A stretch of DNA of 64,000 bases from Seminavis robusta. Its lineage: Eukaryota; Bacillariophyta; Bacillariophyceae; Naviculales; Naviculaceae. Within the stretch, counting starts at the first letter, position 1; every line of letters starts with the position of its first letter. The notes beneath the pieces are model-generated. The model did no database searches, was not told the DNA's origin, and saw only the letters and a program-made list of their open reading frames with translations. The stretch spans positions 207,983 through 271,982 of the forward strand of contig CAICTM010000005.1 in NCBI GenBank assembly GCA_903772945.1, in the 5' to 3' direction. The translations under genes and the position numbers were made by a program. Of this stretch, positions 51,539-62,879 are shown in pieces.

Positions 51539-54500
51539 ATGTCTTTCGTTCCTGCCCCGCAGCAGGCGAATGTCGCCAGCGCCAACAGAACCAGCAACAA
51601 TGCAGTTGCGGTGAATAATAACAATGCGGCTGCGGCCGATGAAGCCGGTGGCATCGATGAGGATCTCATCTTCAAGATCCGAACGTTCGATGTCTATTGG
51701 GTAGAAAAGTATGCCCTCATGTACAAGGCCGGTGTCGATAAGGTGAGCAAGCAATGGAATTTTTTTTTGCAAATGTCTCGAGAGAGAATGGATGAAATGA
51801 ATGAATGGATTGGATCCAAAAGCGTCACAATTTGTGGCCACGAATTCGATGCCCCACTGGGATGGATGTCTCGTTCCTGGCCAAGTCTAATTTTCTCTTG
51901 TGCTACATTCTCTCTTGATCGCTGTCTGTCTTTCTACTGTACCAGATCTTTGACAAGGACACGAGAAAGGCCCAGTATGTGACCAAACAGCGGTCTTCGA
52001 TTCCCGTCATTCTGAGGGACATGGCTCCACCGGAAGGTTCCATTTTCGACCCTGCCAAAAAGTGGGAGGAAGAAAAAAAGCGTCGTGCCAAGGCCTTCTC
52101 GGTCCAAGCCAGCGAAGAAGCAGAGGCCGCTGCCAAGGCAGCCGAAAAGGGCAACAAGAAGGGATCCAACAAAAAAGGTGCCAACAAAAAGTCCACGGCC
52201 GACACCATCAAGGAGTCCAATGCTGCCGAAAAACTCAAAAAAGATCACGAACGTGATTTGCAAAAGTTGTCAAACCTCAAGACTCTCAAGACGTTGCAAG
52301 ATGCCACTTGTGAAACCACGGGAGGAAAAATTCATCGCATGATCAAAATGCTACACATGGCGGTCTGCGATTTGAGGCAGGGTGTCGTTCATGGCAGCGA
52401 GGCGGAAGTCTTGGATATTCTATGGGCACTCGAGGAAATGCAGGCTTTCAAATCTGCCGATGAAGAAGTCGCCAAGGAAAAAGCCATGAAGAAGGAAGCC
52501 AAGGAACAGGAAAAGGCAGACAAAAAATCTTCCAAGAAGGATAAGAAAGGAGACAAGAAGAAAAAGGACAAGAAGGACGAGAAAAAGGAGGAAAAGAAAT
52601 TTGTGCTGAGCCCCGACGGAAAATCTCTTCGTGATCTCTACAAGGATGGGTCGGACAGTCGCGGGTCTTACAAGGATTCACTCAAGCACGCCCGAAAGCT
52701 CATGAGCAGCAAAGAGAACTTGATCTCCTTCCAGTTGACAGAGATGGCGGACCGCTTGCCTCCTCTTAGTCGGTACAACCGCACCTTTCGCCTGGAGGAT
52801 TGGCAGTGTGCCATTCTGGAAGCCATCGACGAGAAAAGATCCGCCGTCGTGTGTGCTCCCACCTCGTCTGGAAAGACCCTCCTCAGTACATACACCTGTA
52901 AGAACGCTGGAGGTACCGTCCTGTTTGTCCTTCCCAGTGACGTTCTCGTTTGGCAGGTTGCCGCTACGTACTACGAGTTCTTCAAGGGAAACGTGACGGT
53001 CTGTACCGACTTGATTACATTCCAGGAAGTCACGGGCGATGCTCAGGTCTACATTGGGACGCCCTGTGCTCTCGAGCGCTGCCTCAGTAAGGTCAGAGGA
53101 TGCGCTGGAGAGGAAATGGCCAAAGGAGAACGCGAATTCATGATTCTTGACGGTGGCTACAGTCAGTTTAAATACTTGGTCTTGGATGAAGTACATACCC
53201 TCAACGGTCCCGAGGGTGATGCAATTCAGCGCATTATCAAGACGTGCAACTGTCCCGTTCTTGCCTTGAGCGCCACCATTGGAAATGCATCACAGCTCAG
53301 AGATTGGTTCACGTCTGTTCGCAAGGACCAAGCGGAACAGGATATCGATGCATCGGAGGCCGATCAGGAGGTTGTGTTGAAAGAACATTCGGCTCGATTC
53401 ATCAACTTGCAGCGCTACGTAGTCACGCAGTCGGAGGGCAAAGACGGCAAGATCAAACAGAAACTGGTGCGCCTTCATCCCGTGGCGGCCATGACACCGG
53501 ATCGCCTCAAGAATGAGCCCGAGTTGATTGGTTCTCTTTCCATGACCCCTCGTGACTTGATGGATTTGTGGAAGCGTATGCGAGCCATCTTTCCTGGGAC
53601 TGTCTTGGAAGAGATGGATGATCCGGACAAATTCTTCAGTTCGAAGGTGGATGAAAGCAAGAGGATCACCCTCAATCAGACGAAAGATTACGAAGTTCGT
53701 CTCAAGGCTCGTCTTGCCGCTTTGGCGGAATCCCATCCTGACCTCTACGAAAGACTTCGCAAGGCTCAGCTTCCTCCTCCTTTGGAATCCAAGGCGGACG
53801 TGAGCGACATCCTCTATGGTGTCGTTGATCAGTTGAAGCAGAACGACTTGCTCCCAGCCGTCGCCTTTCAGCTCAACACCTACGGAGCGTTCAACATGTT
53901 CAAAACACTCCTTCGTGATTTGGAGAATGCCCAGATTGCTGAGTTCCCCAACTATCGCAAGGATCTCATCAAGCTTGCCCGCGAGAAGGCGGCCTTGAGA
54001 AAAGTGGCTGCTGGTAAGGCTGATCGCGTCAACGCTGCCGAGGCAGAGGAGGAAGCCAAGTCAGGTTTCGTTGATGAGTCGTTGATTCAGGAAGATACGA
54101 CCAAACCACACGACAAATACGTGCTTTCGTCAGCCGGAAAGCGTTTGAATTTCAACGAAGTTGAGGATATCATTGCCGACATGAAGAAAGCCGGAGAGCA
54201 AGTAGACATCAACCATGCTTTGATCCGTGGTCTTCGCCGTGGTATTGCCATCTACACAAATGAAGTTGGTTTCGCTTGCTACCGTCGTCAGGTCCAAATG
54301 CTTGCCCAGAAGGGTCGTCTGGCAGTTGTCTTCTCTGATGACGCCCTTGCCTACGGTGTTAACATGCCTTTCCGTTCTTGCATTTTCTGTGGTGATATGG
54401 GCGACGCGTTGACTCCGTTGATTGCCCAGCAGATGCAGGGTCGTGCCGGTCGTCGTGGTCTGGATGTGCAAGGAAACATTTTCTACCTCGGTATGGAATG

Positions 54501-55509
54501 GCCGTACATTGAGAATCTGATGCTTGGTCAGATCAGTCACGTCACCGGTAAACAGCCTCGTTATCCGATCATGAACTTGCAGTACGCGTTGGCTGCTTCG
54601 AACGACCCCGATGATTTGAAGCACTTTGCCCACGAAGGGCCTTTCGCCAATGCAGTGAAGAAGATCCAGAGGTCGCGCATGTGCTTCCCTACGGTGACGG
54701 AGACCCAAATGAAGTGGATGTGCAAGACCACCCTCGAGGACTTCTGTAATGGCAAGGAAACTGACTACTTTGAGGTTTCCAATAAGGTCATCGAAGGGCT
54801 CGGTTATGTCCATGATGACATGACTCTGGCAATGGACCACAACGTGTTGTCCTGTGTGTGGGAGATGTACAGGACGATGCCAGAAGCCATTCATCTTCGC
54901 TCGATCCTCGAGCAAATGTACATTCGTTTCTGCTTCAACAAGACCAAGAGCTTCAAGGAAAGCGATTCCACCCAGAACGATTTCTTGTCTGTGTTGTTGC
55001 ACGTTGTGGATCGCGTCCCCGTCAAAGAAGGCGAGGAAAGTCTTCAGGACTTGCTGCGTGTCGTGGGCTCCGAAGACGGAAGCAAGCCTGTGAATGATGA
55101 TGCTCGCTCAATGTGGATGGAAACCGAGAAGTGTCTTCGGGAAGAGCATGATCGCATCAACGGTCTTGACATCGATCAGCCTGAGAAGGACAAGATGCAT
55201 CTCGTGATTCCTCCTGGCAAGGACGATGACGACGTTGGACCCCCTCTGGATAAGGGCGTCTACGAGATGCTCATTTCGAAGCAGAAGGGTTTCCGCGATG
55301 ATCAAGACGTCGTGAGGCGCAACGAGTTGAAGAACCGCATCGTGGCGTTGGGTGAGTTTTGTCAACTCGCCCACAATACCCTGCAGCAGCCGCACGGCAA
55401 GTACAGTGAGCTTGAGGTGCATTTCCGTCGCATGTTCAATAACATCAAGTACAGCGTTGCGGATATGATGAATCAGCTCACCGACCAGGAAGATTTGACA
55501 TTGGTGTAA
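51539..55509 (+). CDS. DDX60-like (Ski2 superfamily) DEVH helicase, 2 exons
   Basis: Exons 51539-51742 and 51946-55509 (phase 0; GTGAGC...CCAG), giving 1255 aa. A Lys/Asp/Glu-rich low-complexity tract (KKDKKGDKKKKDKKDEKKEE, about 257-290) precedes the helicase core. Motifs: WQCAILEAIDEKRSAVVCAPTSSGKT (Q-like and Walker A, near residue 370), VLDEVHTL (DEVH, near 480), LSATIGN (motif III), AFQLNTYGAFNMF, VVFSDDALAYGVNMP (motif V) and QQMQGRAGRRGLD (motif VI, near 900). The 350-residue C-terminal region has no named domain seen. The core matches the DDX60 branch of Ski2-like RNA helicases, which unwind RNA and in animals help RNA sensing. At 1255 aa it is shorter than animal DDX60. Role here unknown. 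Confidence 0.85.
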
Positions 55510-55741
55510 TCGTGGGCTGTGACTGTGACATGACATGTAGGGGTGCTGTGGCATCTGTTTCGTTTCTCGTGGCTTGAATGAACTGGTGGTAAGGACCTTC
55601 TTAACTTTCTATTAATATTGGACTGTTATTTGCATTTGCATAACCAATGGTTCTATGGTGGTATTCTTGGAGGCTAGAGCTAGAAGGTTGCAAATGAGAA
55701 ACCTCTTCCCAGCGGTAAGGTACATTCTCCATCTGCTATAT
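55510..55741. other. helicase 3' flank
   Basis: Untranslated and intergenic sequence; no gene seen. Confidence 0.5.
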
Positions 55742-56106
55742 GGAGCGTCCCTCAATCGTGTTTGATGGAAAAACCAACCCTAAATCTTTGAAACCCACCC
55801 TAACGCTCGAAACCCGACCCAAAATAGAAATCCGACCCTAAATGAGGGACGGGTTTTCAGAAACCGACCCTATGAAAAACCGTCCCTCATTTAGGATCGG
55901 AAATCAATGTATTTACCATTCAGTCCCGTTTAGTTTTAAGGACGGTTTTCTAACTCGACCCTAAATCGAAATCCGACCCTAAATTTTTAGGGTCGGTTTT
56001 CAAACCGACCCTAATTTTTAGAGTCGGTTTTCAAACCCGACCCTAAATCCGTCCCTAAATTAGTGTCGTTTCAGATTTAACTGAATACACGATTGAGGAA
56101 CGCTCC
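55742..56106. mobile_element. MITE-like element
   Basis: Terminal inverted repeats of about 20 bp: GGAGCGTCCCTCAATCGTGT at the left and the reverse complement of GGAGCGTTCCTCAATCGTGT at the right (19 of 20 match). The 365-bp interior is noncoding and built of many CCGACCCTAAA and TTTAGGGTCGG units in both orientations, including the near-palindrome around 55974-56000, so it should fold into a long hairpin. No target-site duplication is obvious. Noncoding, with TIRs and self-complementary, as expected for a nonautonomous DNA transposon. Confidence 0.78.
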
Positions 56107-56794
56107 TGATTTCTGGCTCCAAACATAGAAACCACCAAAAGTGGTAGGGAATGATCCATGCATAAATATCTGTGCTTCGCCGACATGGGCCTGGAATCAA
56201 CCAGGATTGTGAGGAGGAATACAGTAGCACATGCTGTTGTGCTTGCTTTCCGAGATGCCTGGGAGATGCCCTTGGACACTATCGTGCTTGGCACAGAAAG
56301 CATCTTACAGGGTTAGATGCTGATACATCTTGATGAGGAAGACCTCCACAGCAGTGATGCGAGATATCCCCAATTCTATTTGCCTAACTATAACTATAAC
56401 GAATGGATGCAAGCTTGCTCACCGAATTCCTAGTAGGACGAACATGGATTGAGCCTTAGATCCACCCATTGCTCTGAACCGGGAAATAGAGCCATCCACT
56501 TAGCTATTGCAATACACGGCTCTTAGCCTTATTCGCGACTCGATCCTAGATAGGGTTTGAGTTCGACTCATGACGTAGTCCTTTGCGAATAGTCATTGAG
56601 ACAGGGTTCTCATGACTGCTAGTCATACTAGGTTGTCGATGAAACATCGCTCTAGATATTTAGCCGGCGTGGAAAGCTTCCACGCTACTAGACAGCTACT
56701 AGCTGAATTTTCCACGTGTTCCGGAAATGGACCGTGGAGTACGTAGAGTTATTACCATAACCTACGATATCACACTTCGAGGCCTCCCGCGGGA
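56107..56794. other. intergenic between MITE and LTR fragment
   Basis: No gene seen. An imperfect inverted sequence GTGGAAAGCTTCCAC lies near 56669-56683. Confidence 0.5.
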
Positions 56795-57030
56795 TGTTGG
56801 AGGAAATATTCCTGATACCTCTTTACTATTGACTCGTGTATTAAACATCTAGTCCGGTTCGCATGCATATTCATGATGCAAGGAACCAAGGGAGTTTTAG
56901 GTCTAAAGTTTTAATGGGGTCTTTATATCCAATTCAATCACAAGAATTGCTATGCACCACCAGAAAATCCTCACTTTTGCTTTTCAGCTTAAACCAAAAC
57001 CAAATTACCCCTCAATAAGCTGCAGTGCTA
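56795..57030 (+). repeat. copia LTR fragment, plus orientation
   Basis: Starts TGTTGGAGGAAA, typical of a copia LTR 5' end. About 235 bp match, with indels, the reverse complement of 61763-61999 (for example ACTATTGACTCGTGTATTAA, AGGAACCAAGGGAGTTTTAGG and GCTATGCACCACCAGAAAATC). Its 3' limit is not defined; the LTR may extend beyond 57030. Confidence 0.75.
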
Positions 57031-57985
57031 GCCTTTAGCTAGATAAACAACACTGAAAAGCAAAAGACCATCTCGAGTTACAACTACCGATCTCGAGATT
57101 GATATCAAGGTAACAAAGTCAAAGTGTATTGACATCAAGTGAAAGACATTGAGTTAACACCTACAACAGAGCAGAGGTGCACAGAATCAGCCTCTAGCTA
57201 CACTGTAAGAGCATCGAAAAGGCTCTAACAGGACTGAGGTGCGCGCGGGAAGATCTATCTGAAAACGGTGAAGCACAGGTGACTTGACGCAGGTTACGTG
57301 CTGAGAGCAAGGAAATCCGGCTCTTATTCATCCAGTTGAAGCCGATTACGTCATCGCGCGAGATTTCGATCCATCTTATCACAACGAGCAGAAGTCATCG
57401 AACGGGGATCAAGATAGATCCTGACACAGGCGTTGCAAGCAAGAGGTCCTATACATCAATCGATAGAGGACATCTAGCCGCATCTCTGAGTATCGGTGCA
57501 AGCTTCTAACTCCAAAAATTGAGTGAGATAGGTTGATTCGAGTGATACAGTGCTACTGTGAAGAGAAACACAAAAATCCCGGTAAACCACACGGAGTCCA
57601 AAAACTCCACCGTTTGCCTGTTTCACACTTTAATACTCACACAGTGTACCCATCCAAGCATACCAAGACCATCTGCAAGCTTTGCAGAGGCAACAAAAGG
57701 ACCAACAGAGGCAGTTCGCTACTACCCAAGGATCCATACCACGAGTTCTTCAGGAATTCCGCGAGCTGTCAAAGACAGAGGCTATCCAGCCACCAACAGG
57801 TGCACCAAGAGTGACCAAAAAGAAGGCTATCCAGCCATCAAGCAAGCTTTTTGAATAGACACGCAGCAGTGCTATTCAACGTGAGATCCTTCCTGCAGGA
57901 GCATCCACACAACAGTTCCACGAGAACAAGATAGTTCCAAGGAACAAGCAAGCACAAGAGAGTGCATTACCACACCAGCAAGACC

Positions 57986-58639
57986 ATGAGATTCCAAGGA
58001 AGAGGTGGTCGTGGTGGAGGAAGATACCCTTCTAGGGGGGGTAGGGGATTCAATTCCTCAGGAAGAAGCCATCAAGGAAGAGGCAACAGCTACAGGAACC
58101 AGAACAAGAGTCCCAAGCGTCAGTTCCTCTTCCATCCAAATGGACAGGCTGACACCAGGTATTATCCTTTTGAAGAGACCCTGACCCACATTGTACAGGA
58201 CCTAAGGATCAAGCCTGAATGGAATGATGTGCCATTGGCTTCATTGGCCATTGAGACCATGACAAGTCAGGCACCAACCAAGCCGACCAAGCCTACACTT
58301 CAGACATCACTTACTGATCCCAAAGCCCAAGAGTACGATGCTTTATTGGAACTCAGCGAGTACAAGGCCAAGTCATCCATCTATGACAAGTCGACTCGCA
58401 CCTATGAGAACATTCTCAAGACTGGTGCAACCACCATCCAGGTGACATACTGTACCGATGCCATGAAGTCCAAGCTGAGAGGTCTAGGAGACTATGAGGA
58501 TGCAGTCAAGCTCGATCCCATTGAGATGCTCAAGAGGATCCGATTGATAGTGATGCAAGGCTCAACCAAAGAGTTCCCATTGCTACAATTCATCAAGATG
58601 CGACAATACCATTGTGGATTGATTAATCTAACGATCTAA
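57986..58639 (+). pseudogene. copia Gag fragment
   Basis: Starts MRFQGRGGRGGGR: an RGG-box region, then VQDLRIKPEWNDVPLASLAIE, ELSEYKAKSSIYDKSTRTYENIL and LGDYEDAVKLDPIEMLKRIRLIVMQ, the layout of Gag in diatom copia elements. The reading frame continues only to 58639, and the last residues appear to be read into inserted DNA from 58613. No protease or pol follows on this strand. Preceded by the plus-orientation LTR fragment. Confidence 0.6.
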
Positions 58640-58760
58640 GAGATGTAAAGTTTGTATTTCCAAATAAGTGAGCAGTTATTGATTATTTTCTAGAATAGGC
58701 CCGCAATTTATAAAGCTGTAAAGCTGAATTGTAAGCTGTATCCCGTCGCACTCCCTTACA
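58613..58760. repeat. possible short LTR inserted in the Gag fragment
   Basis: A 148-bp segment starting TGTGGATTGATTAATC and ending CACTCCCTTACA (TG...CA). It sits exactly where Gag coding is interrupted and next to the 3' end of the minus-strand pol fragment. A second copy is not visible. Confidence 0.3.
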
Positions 58761-58822
58761 GCTGAAATGAAGCTGTAGCAAGAAACGATAGGAGAGAGTC
58801 CCCAGCAACGTGCTGAGGTAGA

Positions 58823-61700
58823 TTACCATCCCATGAGGAGCTTCCGAATGACTGCAAACTGTGGAGCTGGCAGACCCTTAGTGAAGATGTCGGCCCGTTG
58901 TTCCAGAGTCGGAATGTACTTGGCCACGATGCCCTTCGACTCCCCGATATTCGACCTAAAGAAGTGGTACTTCAATGCCAAATACTTGTTGCGGGCTGAC
59001 ATCTTGGGAACATTCACAAGAGACAGGCAACCTTGGTTGTCTTCGAACACTGTAGAGCGCACGAGACTGTCAGTAATTACGGGCATATGCAGTTTGTTAC
59101 CAATTTCCTTGAGCAGGGCTCGCATAGGAAGCAGCTCCCTCATGGACATGCTGAAGGCAACATATTCAGCAGCAGTGGAGCTCAGAGTAATGTCAGTCTG
59201 CAGTTTGCTGGACCAAATGACAGGGCATCCAAACAAAGTCAAGACAAAACCAGTGCGAGACTTGACCGAAACAGGATCCTGATCATCCTCATATCCATAC
59301 AACCCTGCGAAGTCAGCATCCACCCAACAGTCAAGCCCTTGATCAAGCTTAGGGCTGAAACAAATGCCTTTGTCACTTGTGCCAATTAAATATCGAACGA
59401 TACGTTTGATGGCTTGAGCGTGTGAGTGCTTGGGGTTGTGGCTGAATCTGCCACCTGATGTACACTAAAAGTGATGTCTGGGCGAGTGTTGGATGCAATT
59501 AGAGTAGCATCCCAACTGCAGCTGGATATAGCTCCACTCTTCGTCAAACGGGGCACCAAGTTTGTCAGGCCAAGAGGATCGGTGGCAGCAGGGGATGGCT
59601 TAGAGCTAGCTTCAGACATTCCAGTTATCCAATAACCTTGTTGATAAGCCCTTTTGAGTCAATTCCACGTTGTCTCCCTGTCTTTCAAAGTTGATACCAA
59701 GGAACCCAAAGATGTCTCCCTTTCTTCCATGGTGAGGTCATATCCAAGCTTTGGAGCTGCCAACATAGACTCAATCAGATCATTGTCCGGACTGAGCCAG
59801 ATTTGTCATCCAATAATTAATACACAATATTTATACAGAGTTGATGCTCTTATGAATAAATAAACAAGGATCTGCTGCTGAGGTTTCGAAACCAAGTTGG
59901 ACCATCCCACGACATAGATGCTCATAGAACAATTTGGGTGAATCAGTCTGCCCATAAATGGACTTGTCAAGTTTCAAAACACAGTCCTGTCCTTCATAAT
60001 CTTTGGGTCGATAGTACTGAGGCAGTTCCATGTACAACGGCTGGTCGGCAGGCTGAGGACTCTGACAGGAAAGCAAGAGTAAAATCAAATTGTCTCGATT
60101 CCCATCCATGTGCAGCTGCAAGAGAAGACCGGCTCTAACAGTGGACCAACCAACGAGTGGAGAGTATGCGGTGCCTTCTAGGACTGAAGGTCACCTCTGC
60201 AGCCCATCTAGATTTGAACTTTTTCAATTGGCCATCTGGTAACCCCTTGATTCGTTGTACCCATGTTCCCGGAACTGCCTTGAGGTGTGAGGGCATTGAA
60301 AAACGTTGTACGATGTGCCAAGTCCCTTTGCCTTAAGGCTGGCAATTTCTTTGTCCTTGCTGCCCAGAAGTGGTCCGCATGTGTCCCATCAGAGATTCTT
60401 CAGAGATGGGAGATCAGGGTCTCTGGAAGTTTTGGCCTTGAGAGCCAGGGGGCTTTGAAGAAAGCCAGGATGGAACGATTCCTGGGTTTTGGTCAAGGGT
60501 GAATATCCAGTTACTGAGCTTGCAGCATGTGCCTGAAATTGGAGTGATTCCAAAGGTCATAACTAAAGCACAACTGAGCAGGGATGAAGGGCGTGCAATA
60601 AGTCTTCAGTTTTGGGTCCATGTTCAGAATCTCAGGCTTCTTGTTGTGAGCTGTCCTACTTGGATTCCGACGTGGGGCAGCGACAGGGATTGCCTTGATG
60701 GGAACATCTTTGGTGGGAGTGCTGACGATGAGAGGCTCCCTTGTCCAAGACGAAGGCAAATGTTGTGTCTGAAGCAATGGTAGACGGTCTGGGATCTCCC
60801 TGTGTGGAACCTGGGGCTGTGCTGGAGATGGAGCTTGAAAATGAAGATCATCCCTTTTGTCTTTGCTCTTGTCATCCTGCCATAACTTTCTCCTTGTCGA
60901 AGCTTCTGAAGATGAGATCGGTGCTGGTTGATGGCCTTTTCCTCTGGAGTAGCCACTCGTCTGCTAAGGAGGTGGAGTGTCTCATCAAATAGGGTTCTCG
61001 AAGCGTGGAAGATGCACATGTTGGTCCATTCTGGAGGTGGTGATCTTCTGAAGAGTAAACTGTTTCAAACCAATCATCATAGACAAAATGGTACTGGGGC
61101 GAAAGGTATCGGTTGTAGGTTGCGGATCAACCAATATTTTCTGAATGGACAGGTGAGGTGCCAACATATTGTACCTCTCCTGGACCTGGGCTGCCATTTT
61201 TGAATCTTCCTCCCTCACTGGTAAGCGAGGTTCCAAAACATAGGCAGGGCATCCCCATGGATGGGCATTTCTGATGACTTGACCATCACTGACAGTTGTG
61301 GAAAAGATCTCAATGGGAGCAATGCCAGTGACTGGATTTGGGGTGTGGTTGTAGAGGTGTGCTGCATGAGAGACTGCCAAAGGCCAAAGGATTCATCATC
61401 AACTTCCGGCCACAGAAGTGCAGCAGGATCATCATTGTTCTAGCTTTGGTTACTACAATTCTAATGGCTCCCTCAGAGACCCCATTCTGCCACTTTGGCA
61501 CCGGTTGCAGAGTATCTGATTGATTGATGGTGGTCCTAAGATGTTGGACATATGCTTGGCTTTTGAGATGCCATTGTCAGTGTGATATGACTGAACCACA
61601 CCCCATGTTCGAGACACCAACGTTCGTATGCTTCCTTGGCCATGATAGATCAGAAGCATTCAATGTAACTTGGTGGTGGGCAAAGATGGTGCTATGCGCA
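58823..61700 (-). pseudogene. copia polyprotein relic (integrase, RT, RNase H)
   Basis: In minus-strand order: integrase core with SYHTDNGIS (second catalytic Asp) near 61590, PKWQNGVSEGAIRIVVTKARTM near 61500 and HLYNHTPNPVTGIAPIEIF near 61350; a linker with many stops (60480-60985); RT pieces (PLYMELPQYY, LDKSIYGQTDSPKLFYEHL, AADPCLFIH; 60121-59831); NTRPDITFSVHQVA near 59460; and a long open RNase H (59323-58823: VDADFAGLYG, SSTAAEYVAFS, EDNQGCLSLV, KYHFFRSNI, DIFTKGLP). Frame changes are frequent and the catalytic YVDD is missing. Only the RNase H part is continuously open. Confidence 0.8.
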
Positions 61701-61762
61701 TCACAAAATATTGAAGTTCACAGTACTTATTGTTCTTGTTCCCTTCCCGCATGTTGTTTGCT

Positions 61763-61999
61763 AGTAATACTGCAGCTTATTGGGGAGTAATTTGGTTTTA
61801 GATTAAGCTGAAAAGCAAAAGTGAGGATTTTCTGGTGGTGCATAGCAATTCTTGTGATTGAATTGATATAAGGACCCCCGCAACACTTTTAGACCTAAAA
61901 CTCCCTTGGTTCCTTGCATGATCAATTTACATTCGAACCGGACTAGATGATTAATACACGAGTCAATAGTAAAGAGTGTCAGGTATGTTTCCTCCAACA
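61763..61999 (-). repeat. copia LTR fragment, minus orientation
   Basis: Reverse complement begins TGTTGGAGGAAACATACCTG and runs to CAGCTTATTGGGG. It lies just downstream, on the minus strand, of the RNase H segment ending at 62049, with a purine stretch (GTGAAGGAGTG) directly before it, so it fits as the 3' LTR of that element. Inverted relative to 56795-57030. Confidence 0.72.
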
Positions 62000-62048
62000 C
62001 ACTCCTTCACGGTGCCCTAAGTGGCTACCGTGGAACGAATAAAATAAA

Positions 62049-62783
62049 TTAGGCAATCAAACAAGGGTGGATGCCCCATGATGAAAGCCCTGTGCCATGG
62101 AAGAGCTTGCCCTGAAGGGGCTTCGTGAAAAAATCTCCACGCATCTCCAAGGTTGGAGTACACAACTCTAAGGTTGCCTTTTCCAATTGGTCATGAATAA
62201 AAAAGAAACGAATGTTGATAGCCCGAGTTCTTTTGCCCGAACTGCCTTTGCCATTTCCTGCAAGAATGATCGTGCTTTTGTTGTCCTGCATGAGGATGTT
62301 GTCCTCACAACGATCCCCGCTCTCAAGGAACAACTTTGCCCACAACATGGGCGACATGACATCGTCAGCTCCAATCAATTCCGCTTTCGTGCTGCTCCTC
62401 GAATTCAATTTCTGTTTCGCAGACCCAGACAGCACCGCGCCACTTCCAAAGGACATACTCCTCCTGTATGGGAACGGTAATCAGGATGGATGCAAATGAT
62501 GCATCCACCCACCAATGATGATGCGTATGTCATCAATGGTAGGATCAACTTGTCCTCGCCGTCTGATCCAAAAACTTGAGGCCTTGGACCAACTTTCCCA
62601 ATCATCAGATGTTGGGCTTCTGACACGAGTGCATAACACAGTAGTGAGAGTCTGCACATCTGGTCGAGCACGCTTGCACAGGAACAAACAGCTTGGCTGC
62701 AAAGGAGTATGCCACAGACATTGACTCCGACGAAGAAGGAGAAGAGGGATTCCAAGGAATCCCAACAAGCACAGTCCAGACAA
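62049..62783 (-). pseudogene. copia RT C-terminus and RNase H fragment
   Basis: Open from 62456: GSGAVLSGSAKQKLNSRSSTKAELIGADDVM, MQDNKSTIILAGNGK, RTRAINIRFFFIHD and MRGDFFTKPLQGKLF, ending in TAG at 62049-62051. Further upstream in other frames are FLCKRARPDVQT (near 62690) and HPDYRSHTGGV (near 62490), the preceding RT-RNase H parts, so frameshifts have occurred. It is a different copia subgroup from the 58.8-61.7 kb relic. Confidence 0.72.
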
Positions 62784-62879
62784 CCCTACAGTTAAAGAGA
62801 CGCACCACAGTGGATACCAATGATGGAAACCTCGCTGGGACCAGCCAAGGCTTCCAAGCTTCCACGAATTGGAATTAGA

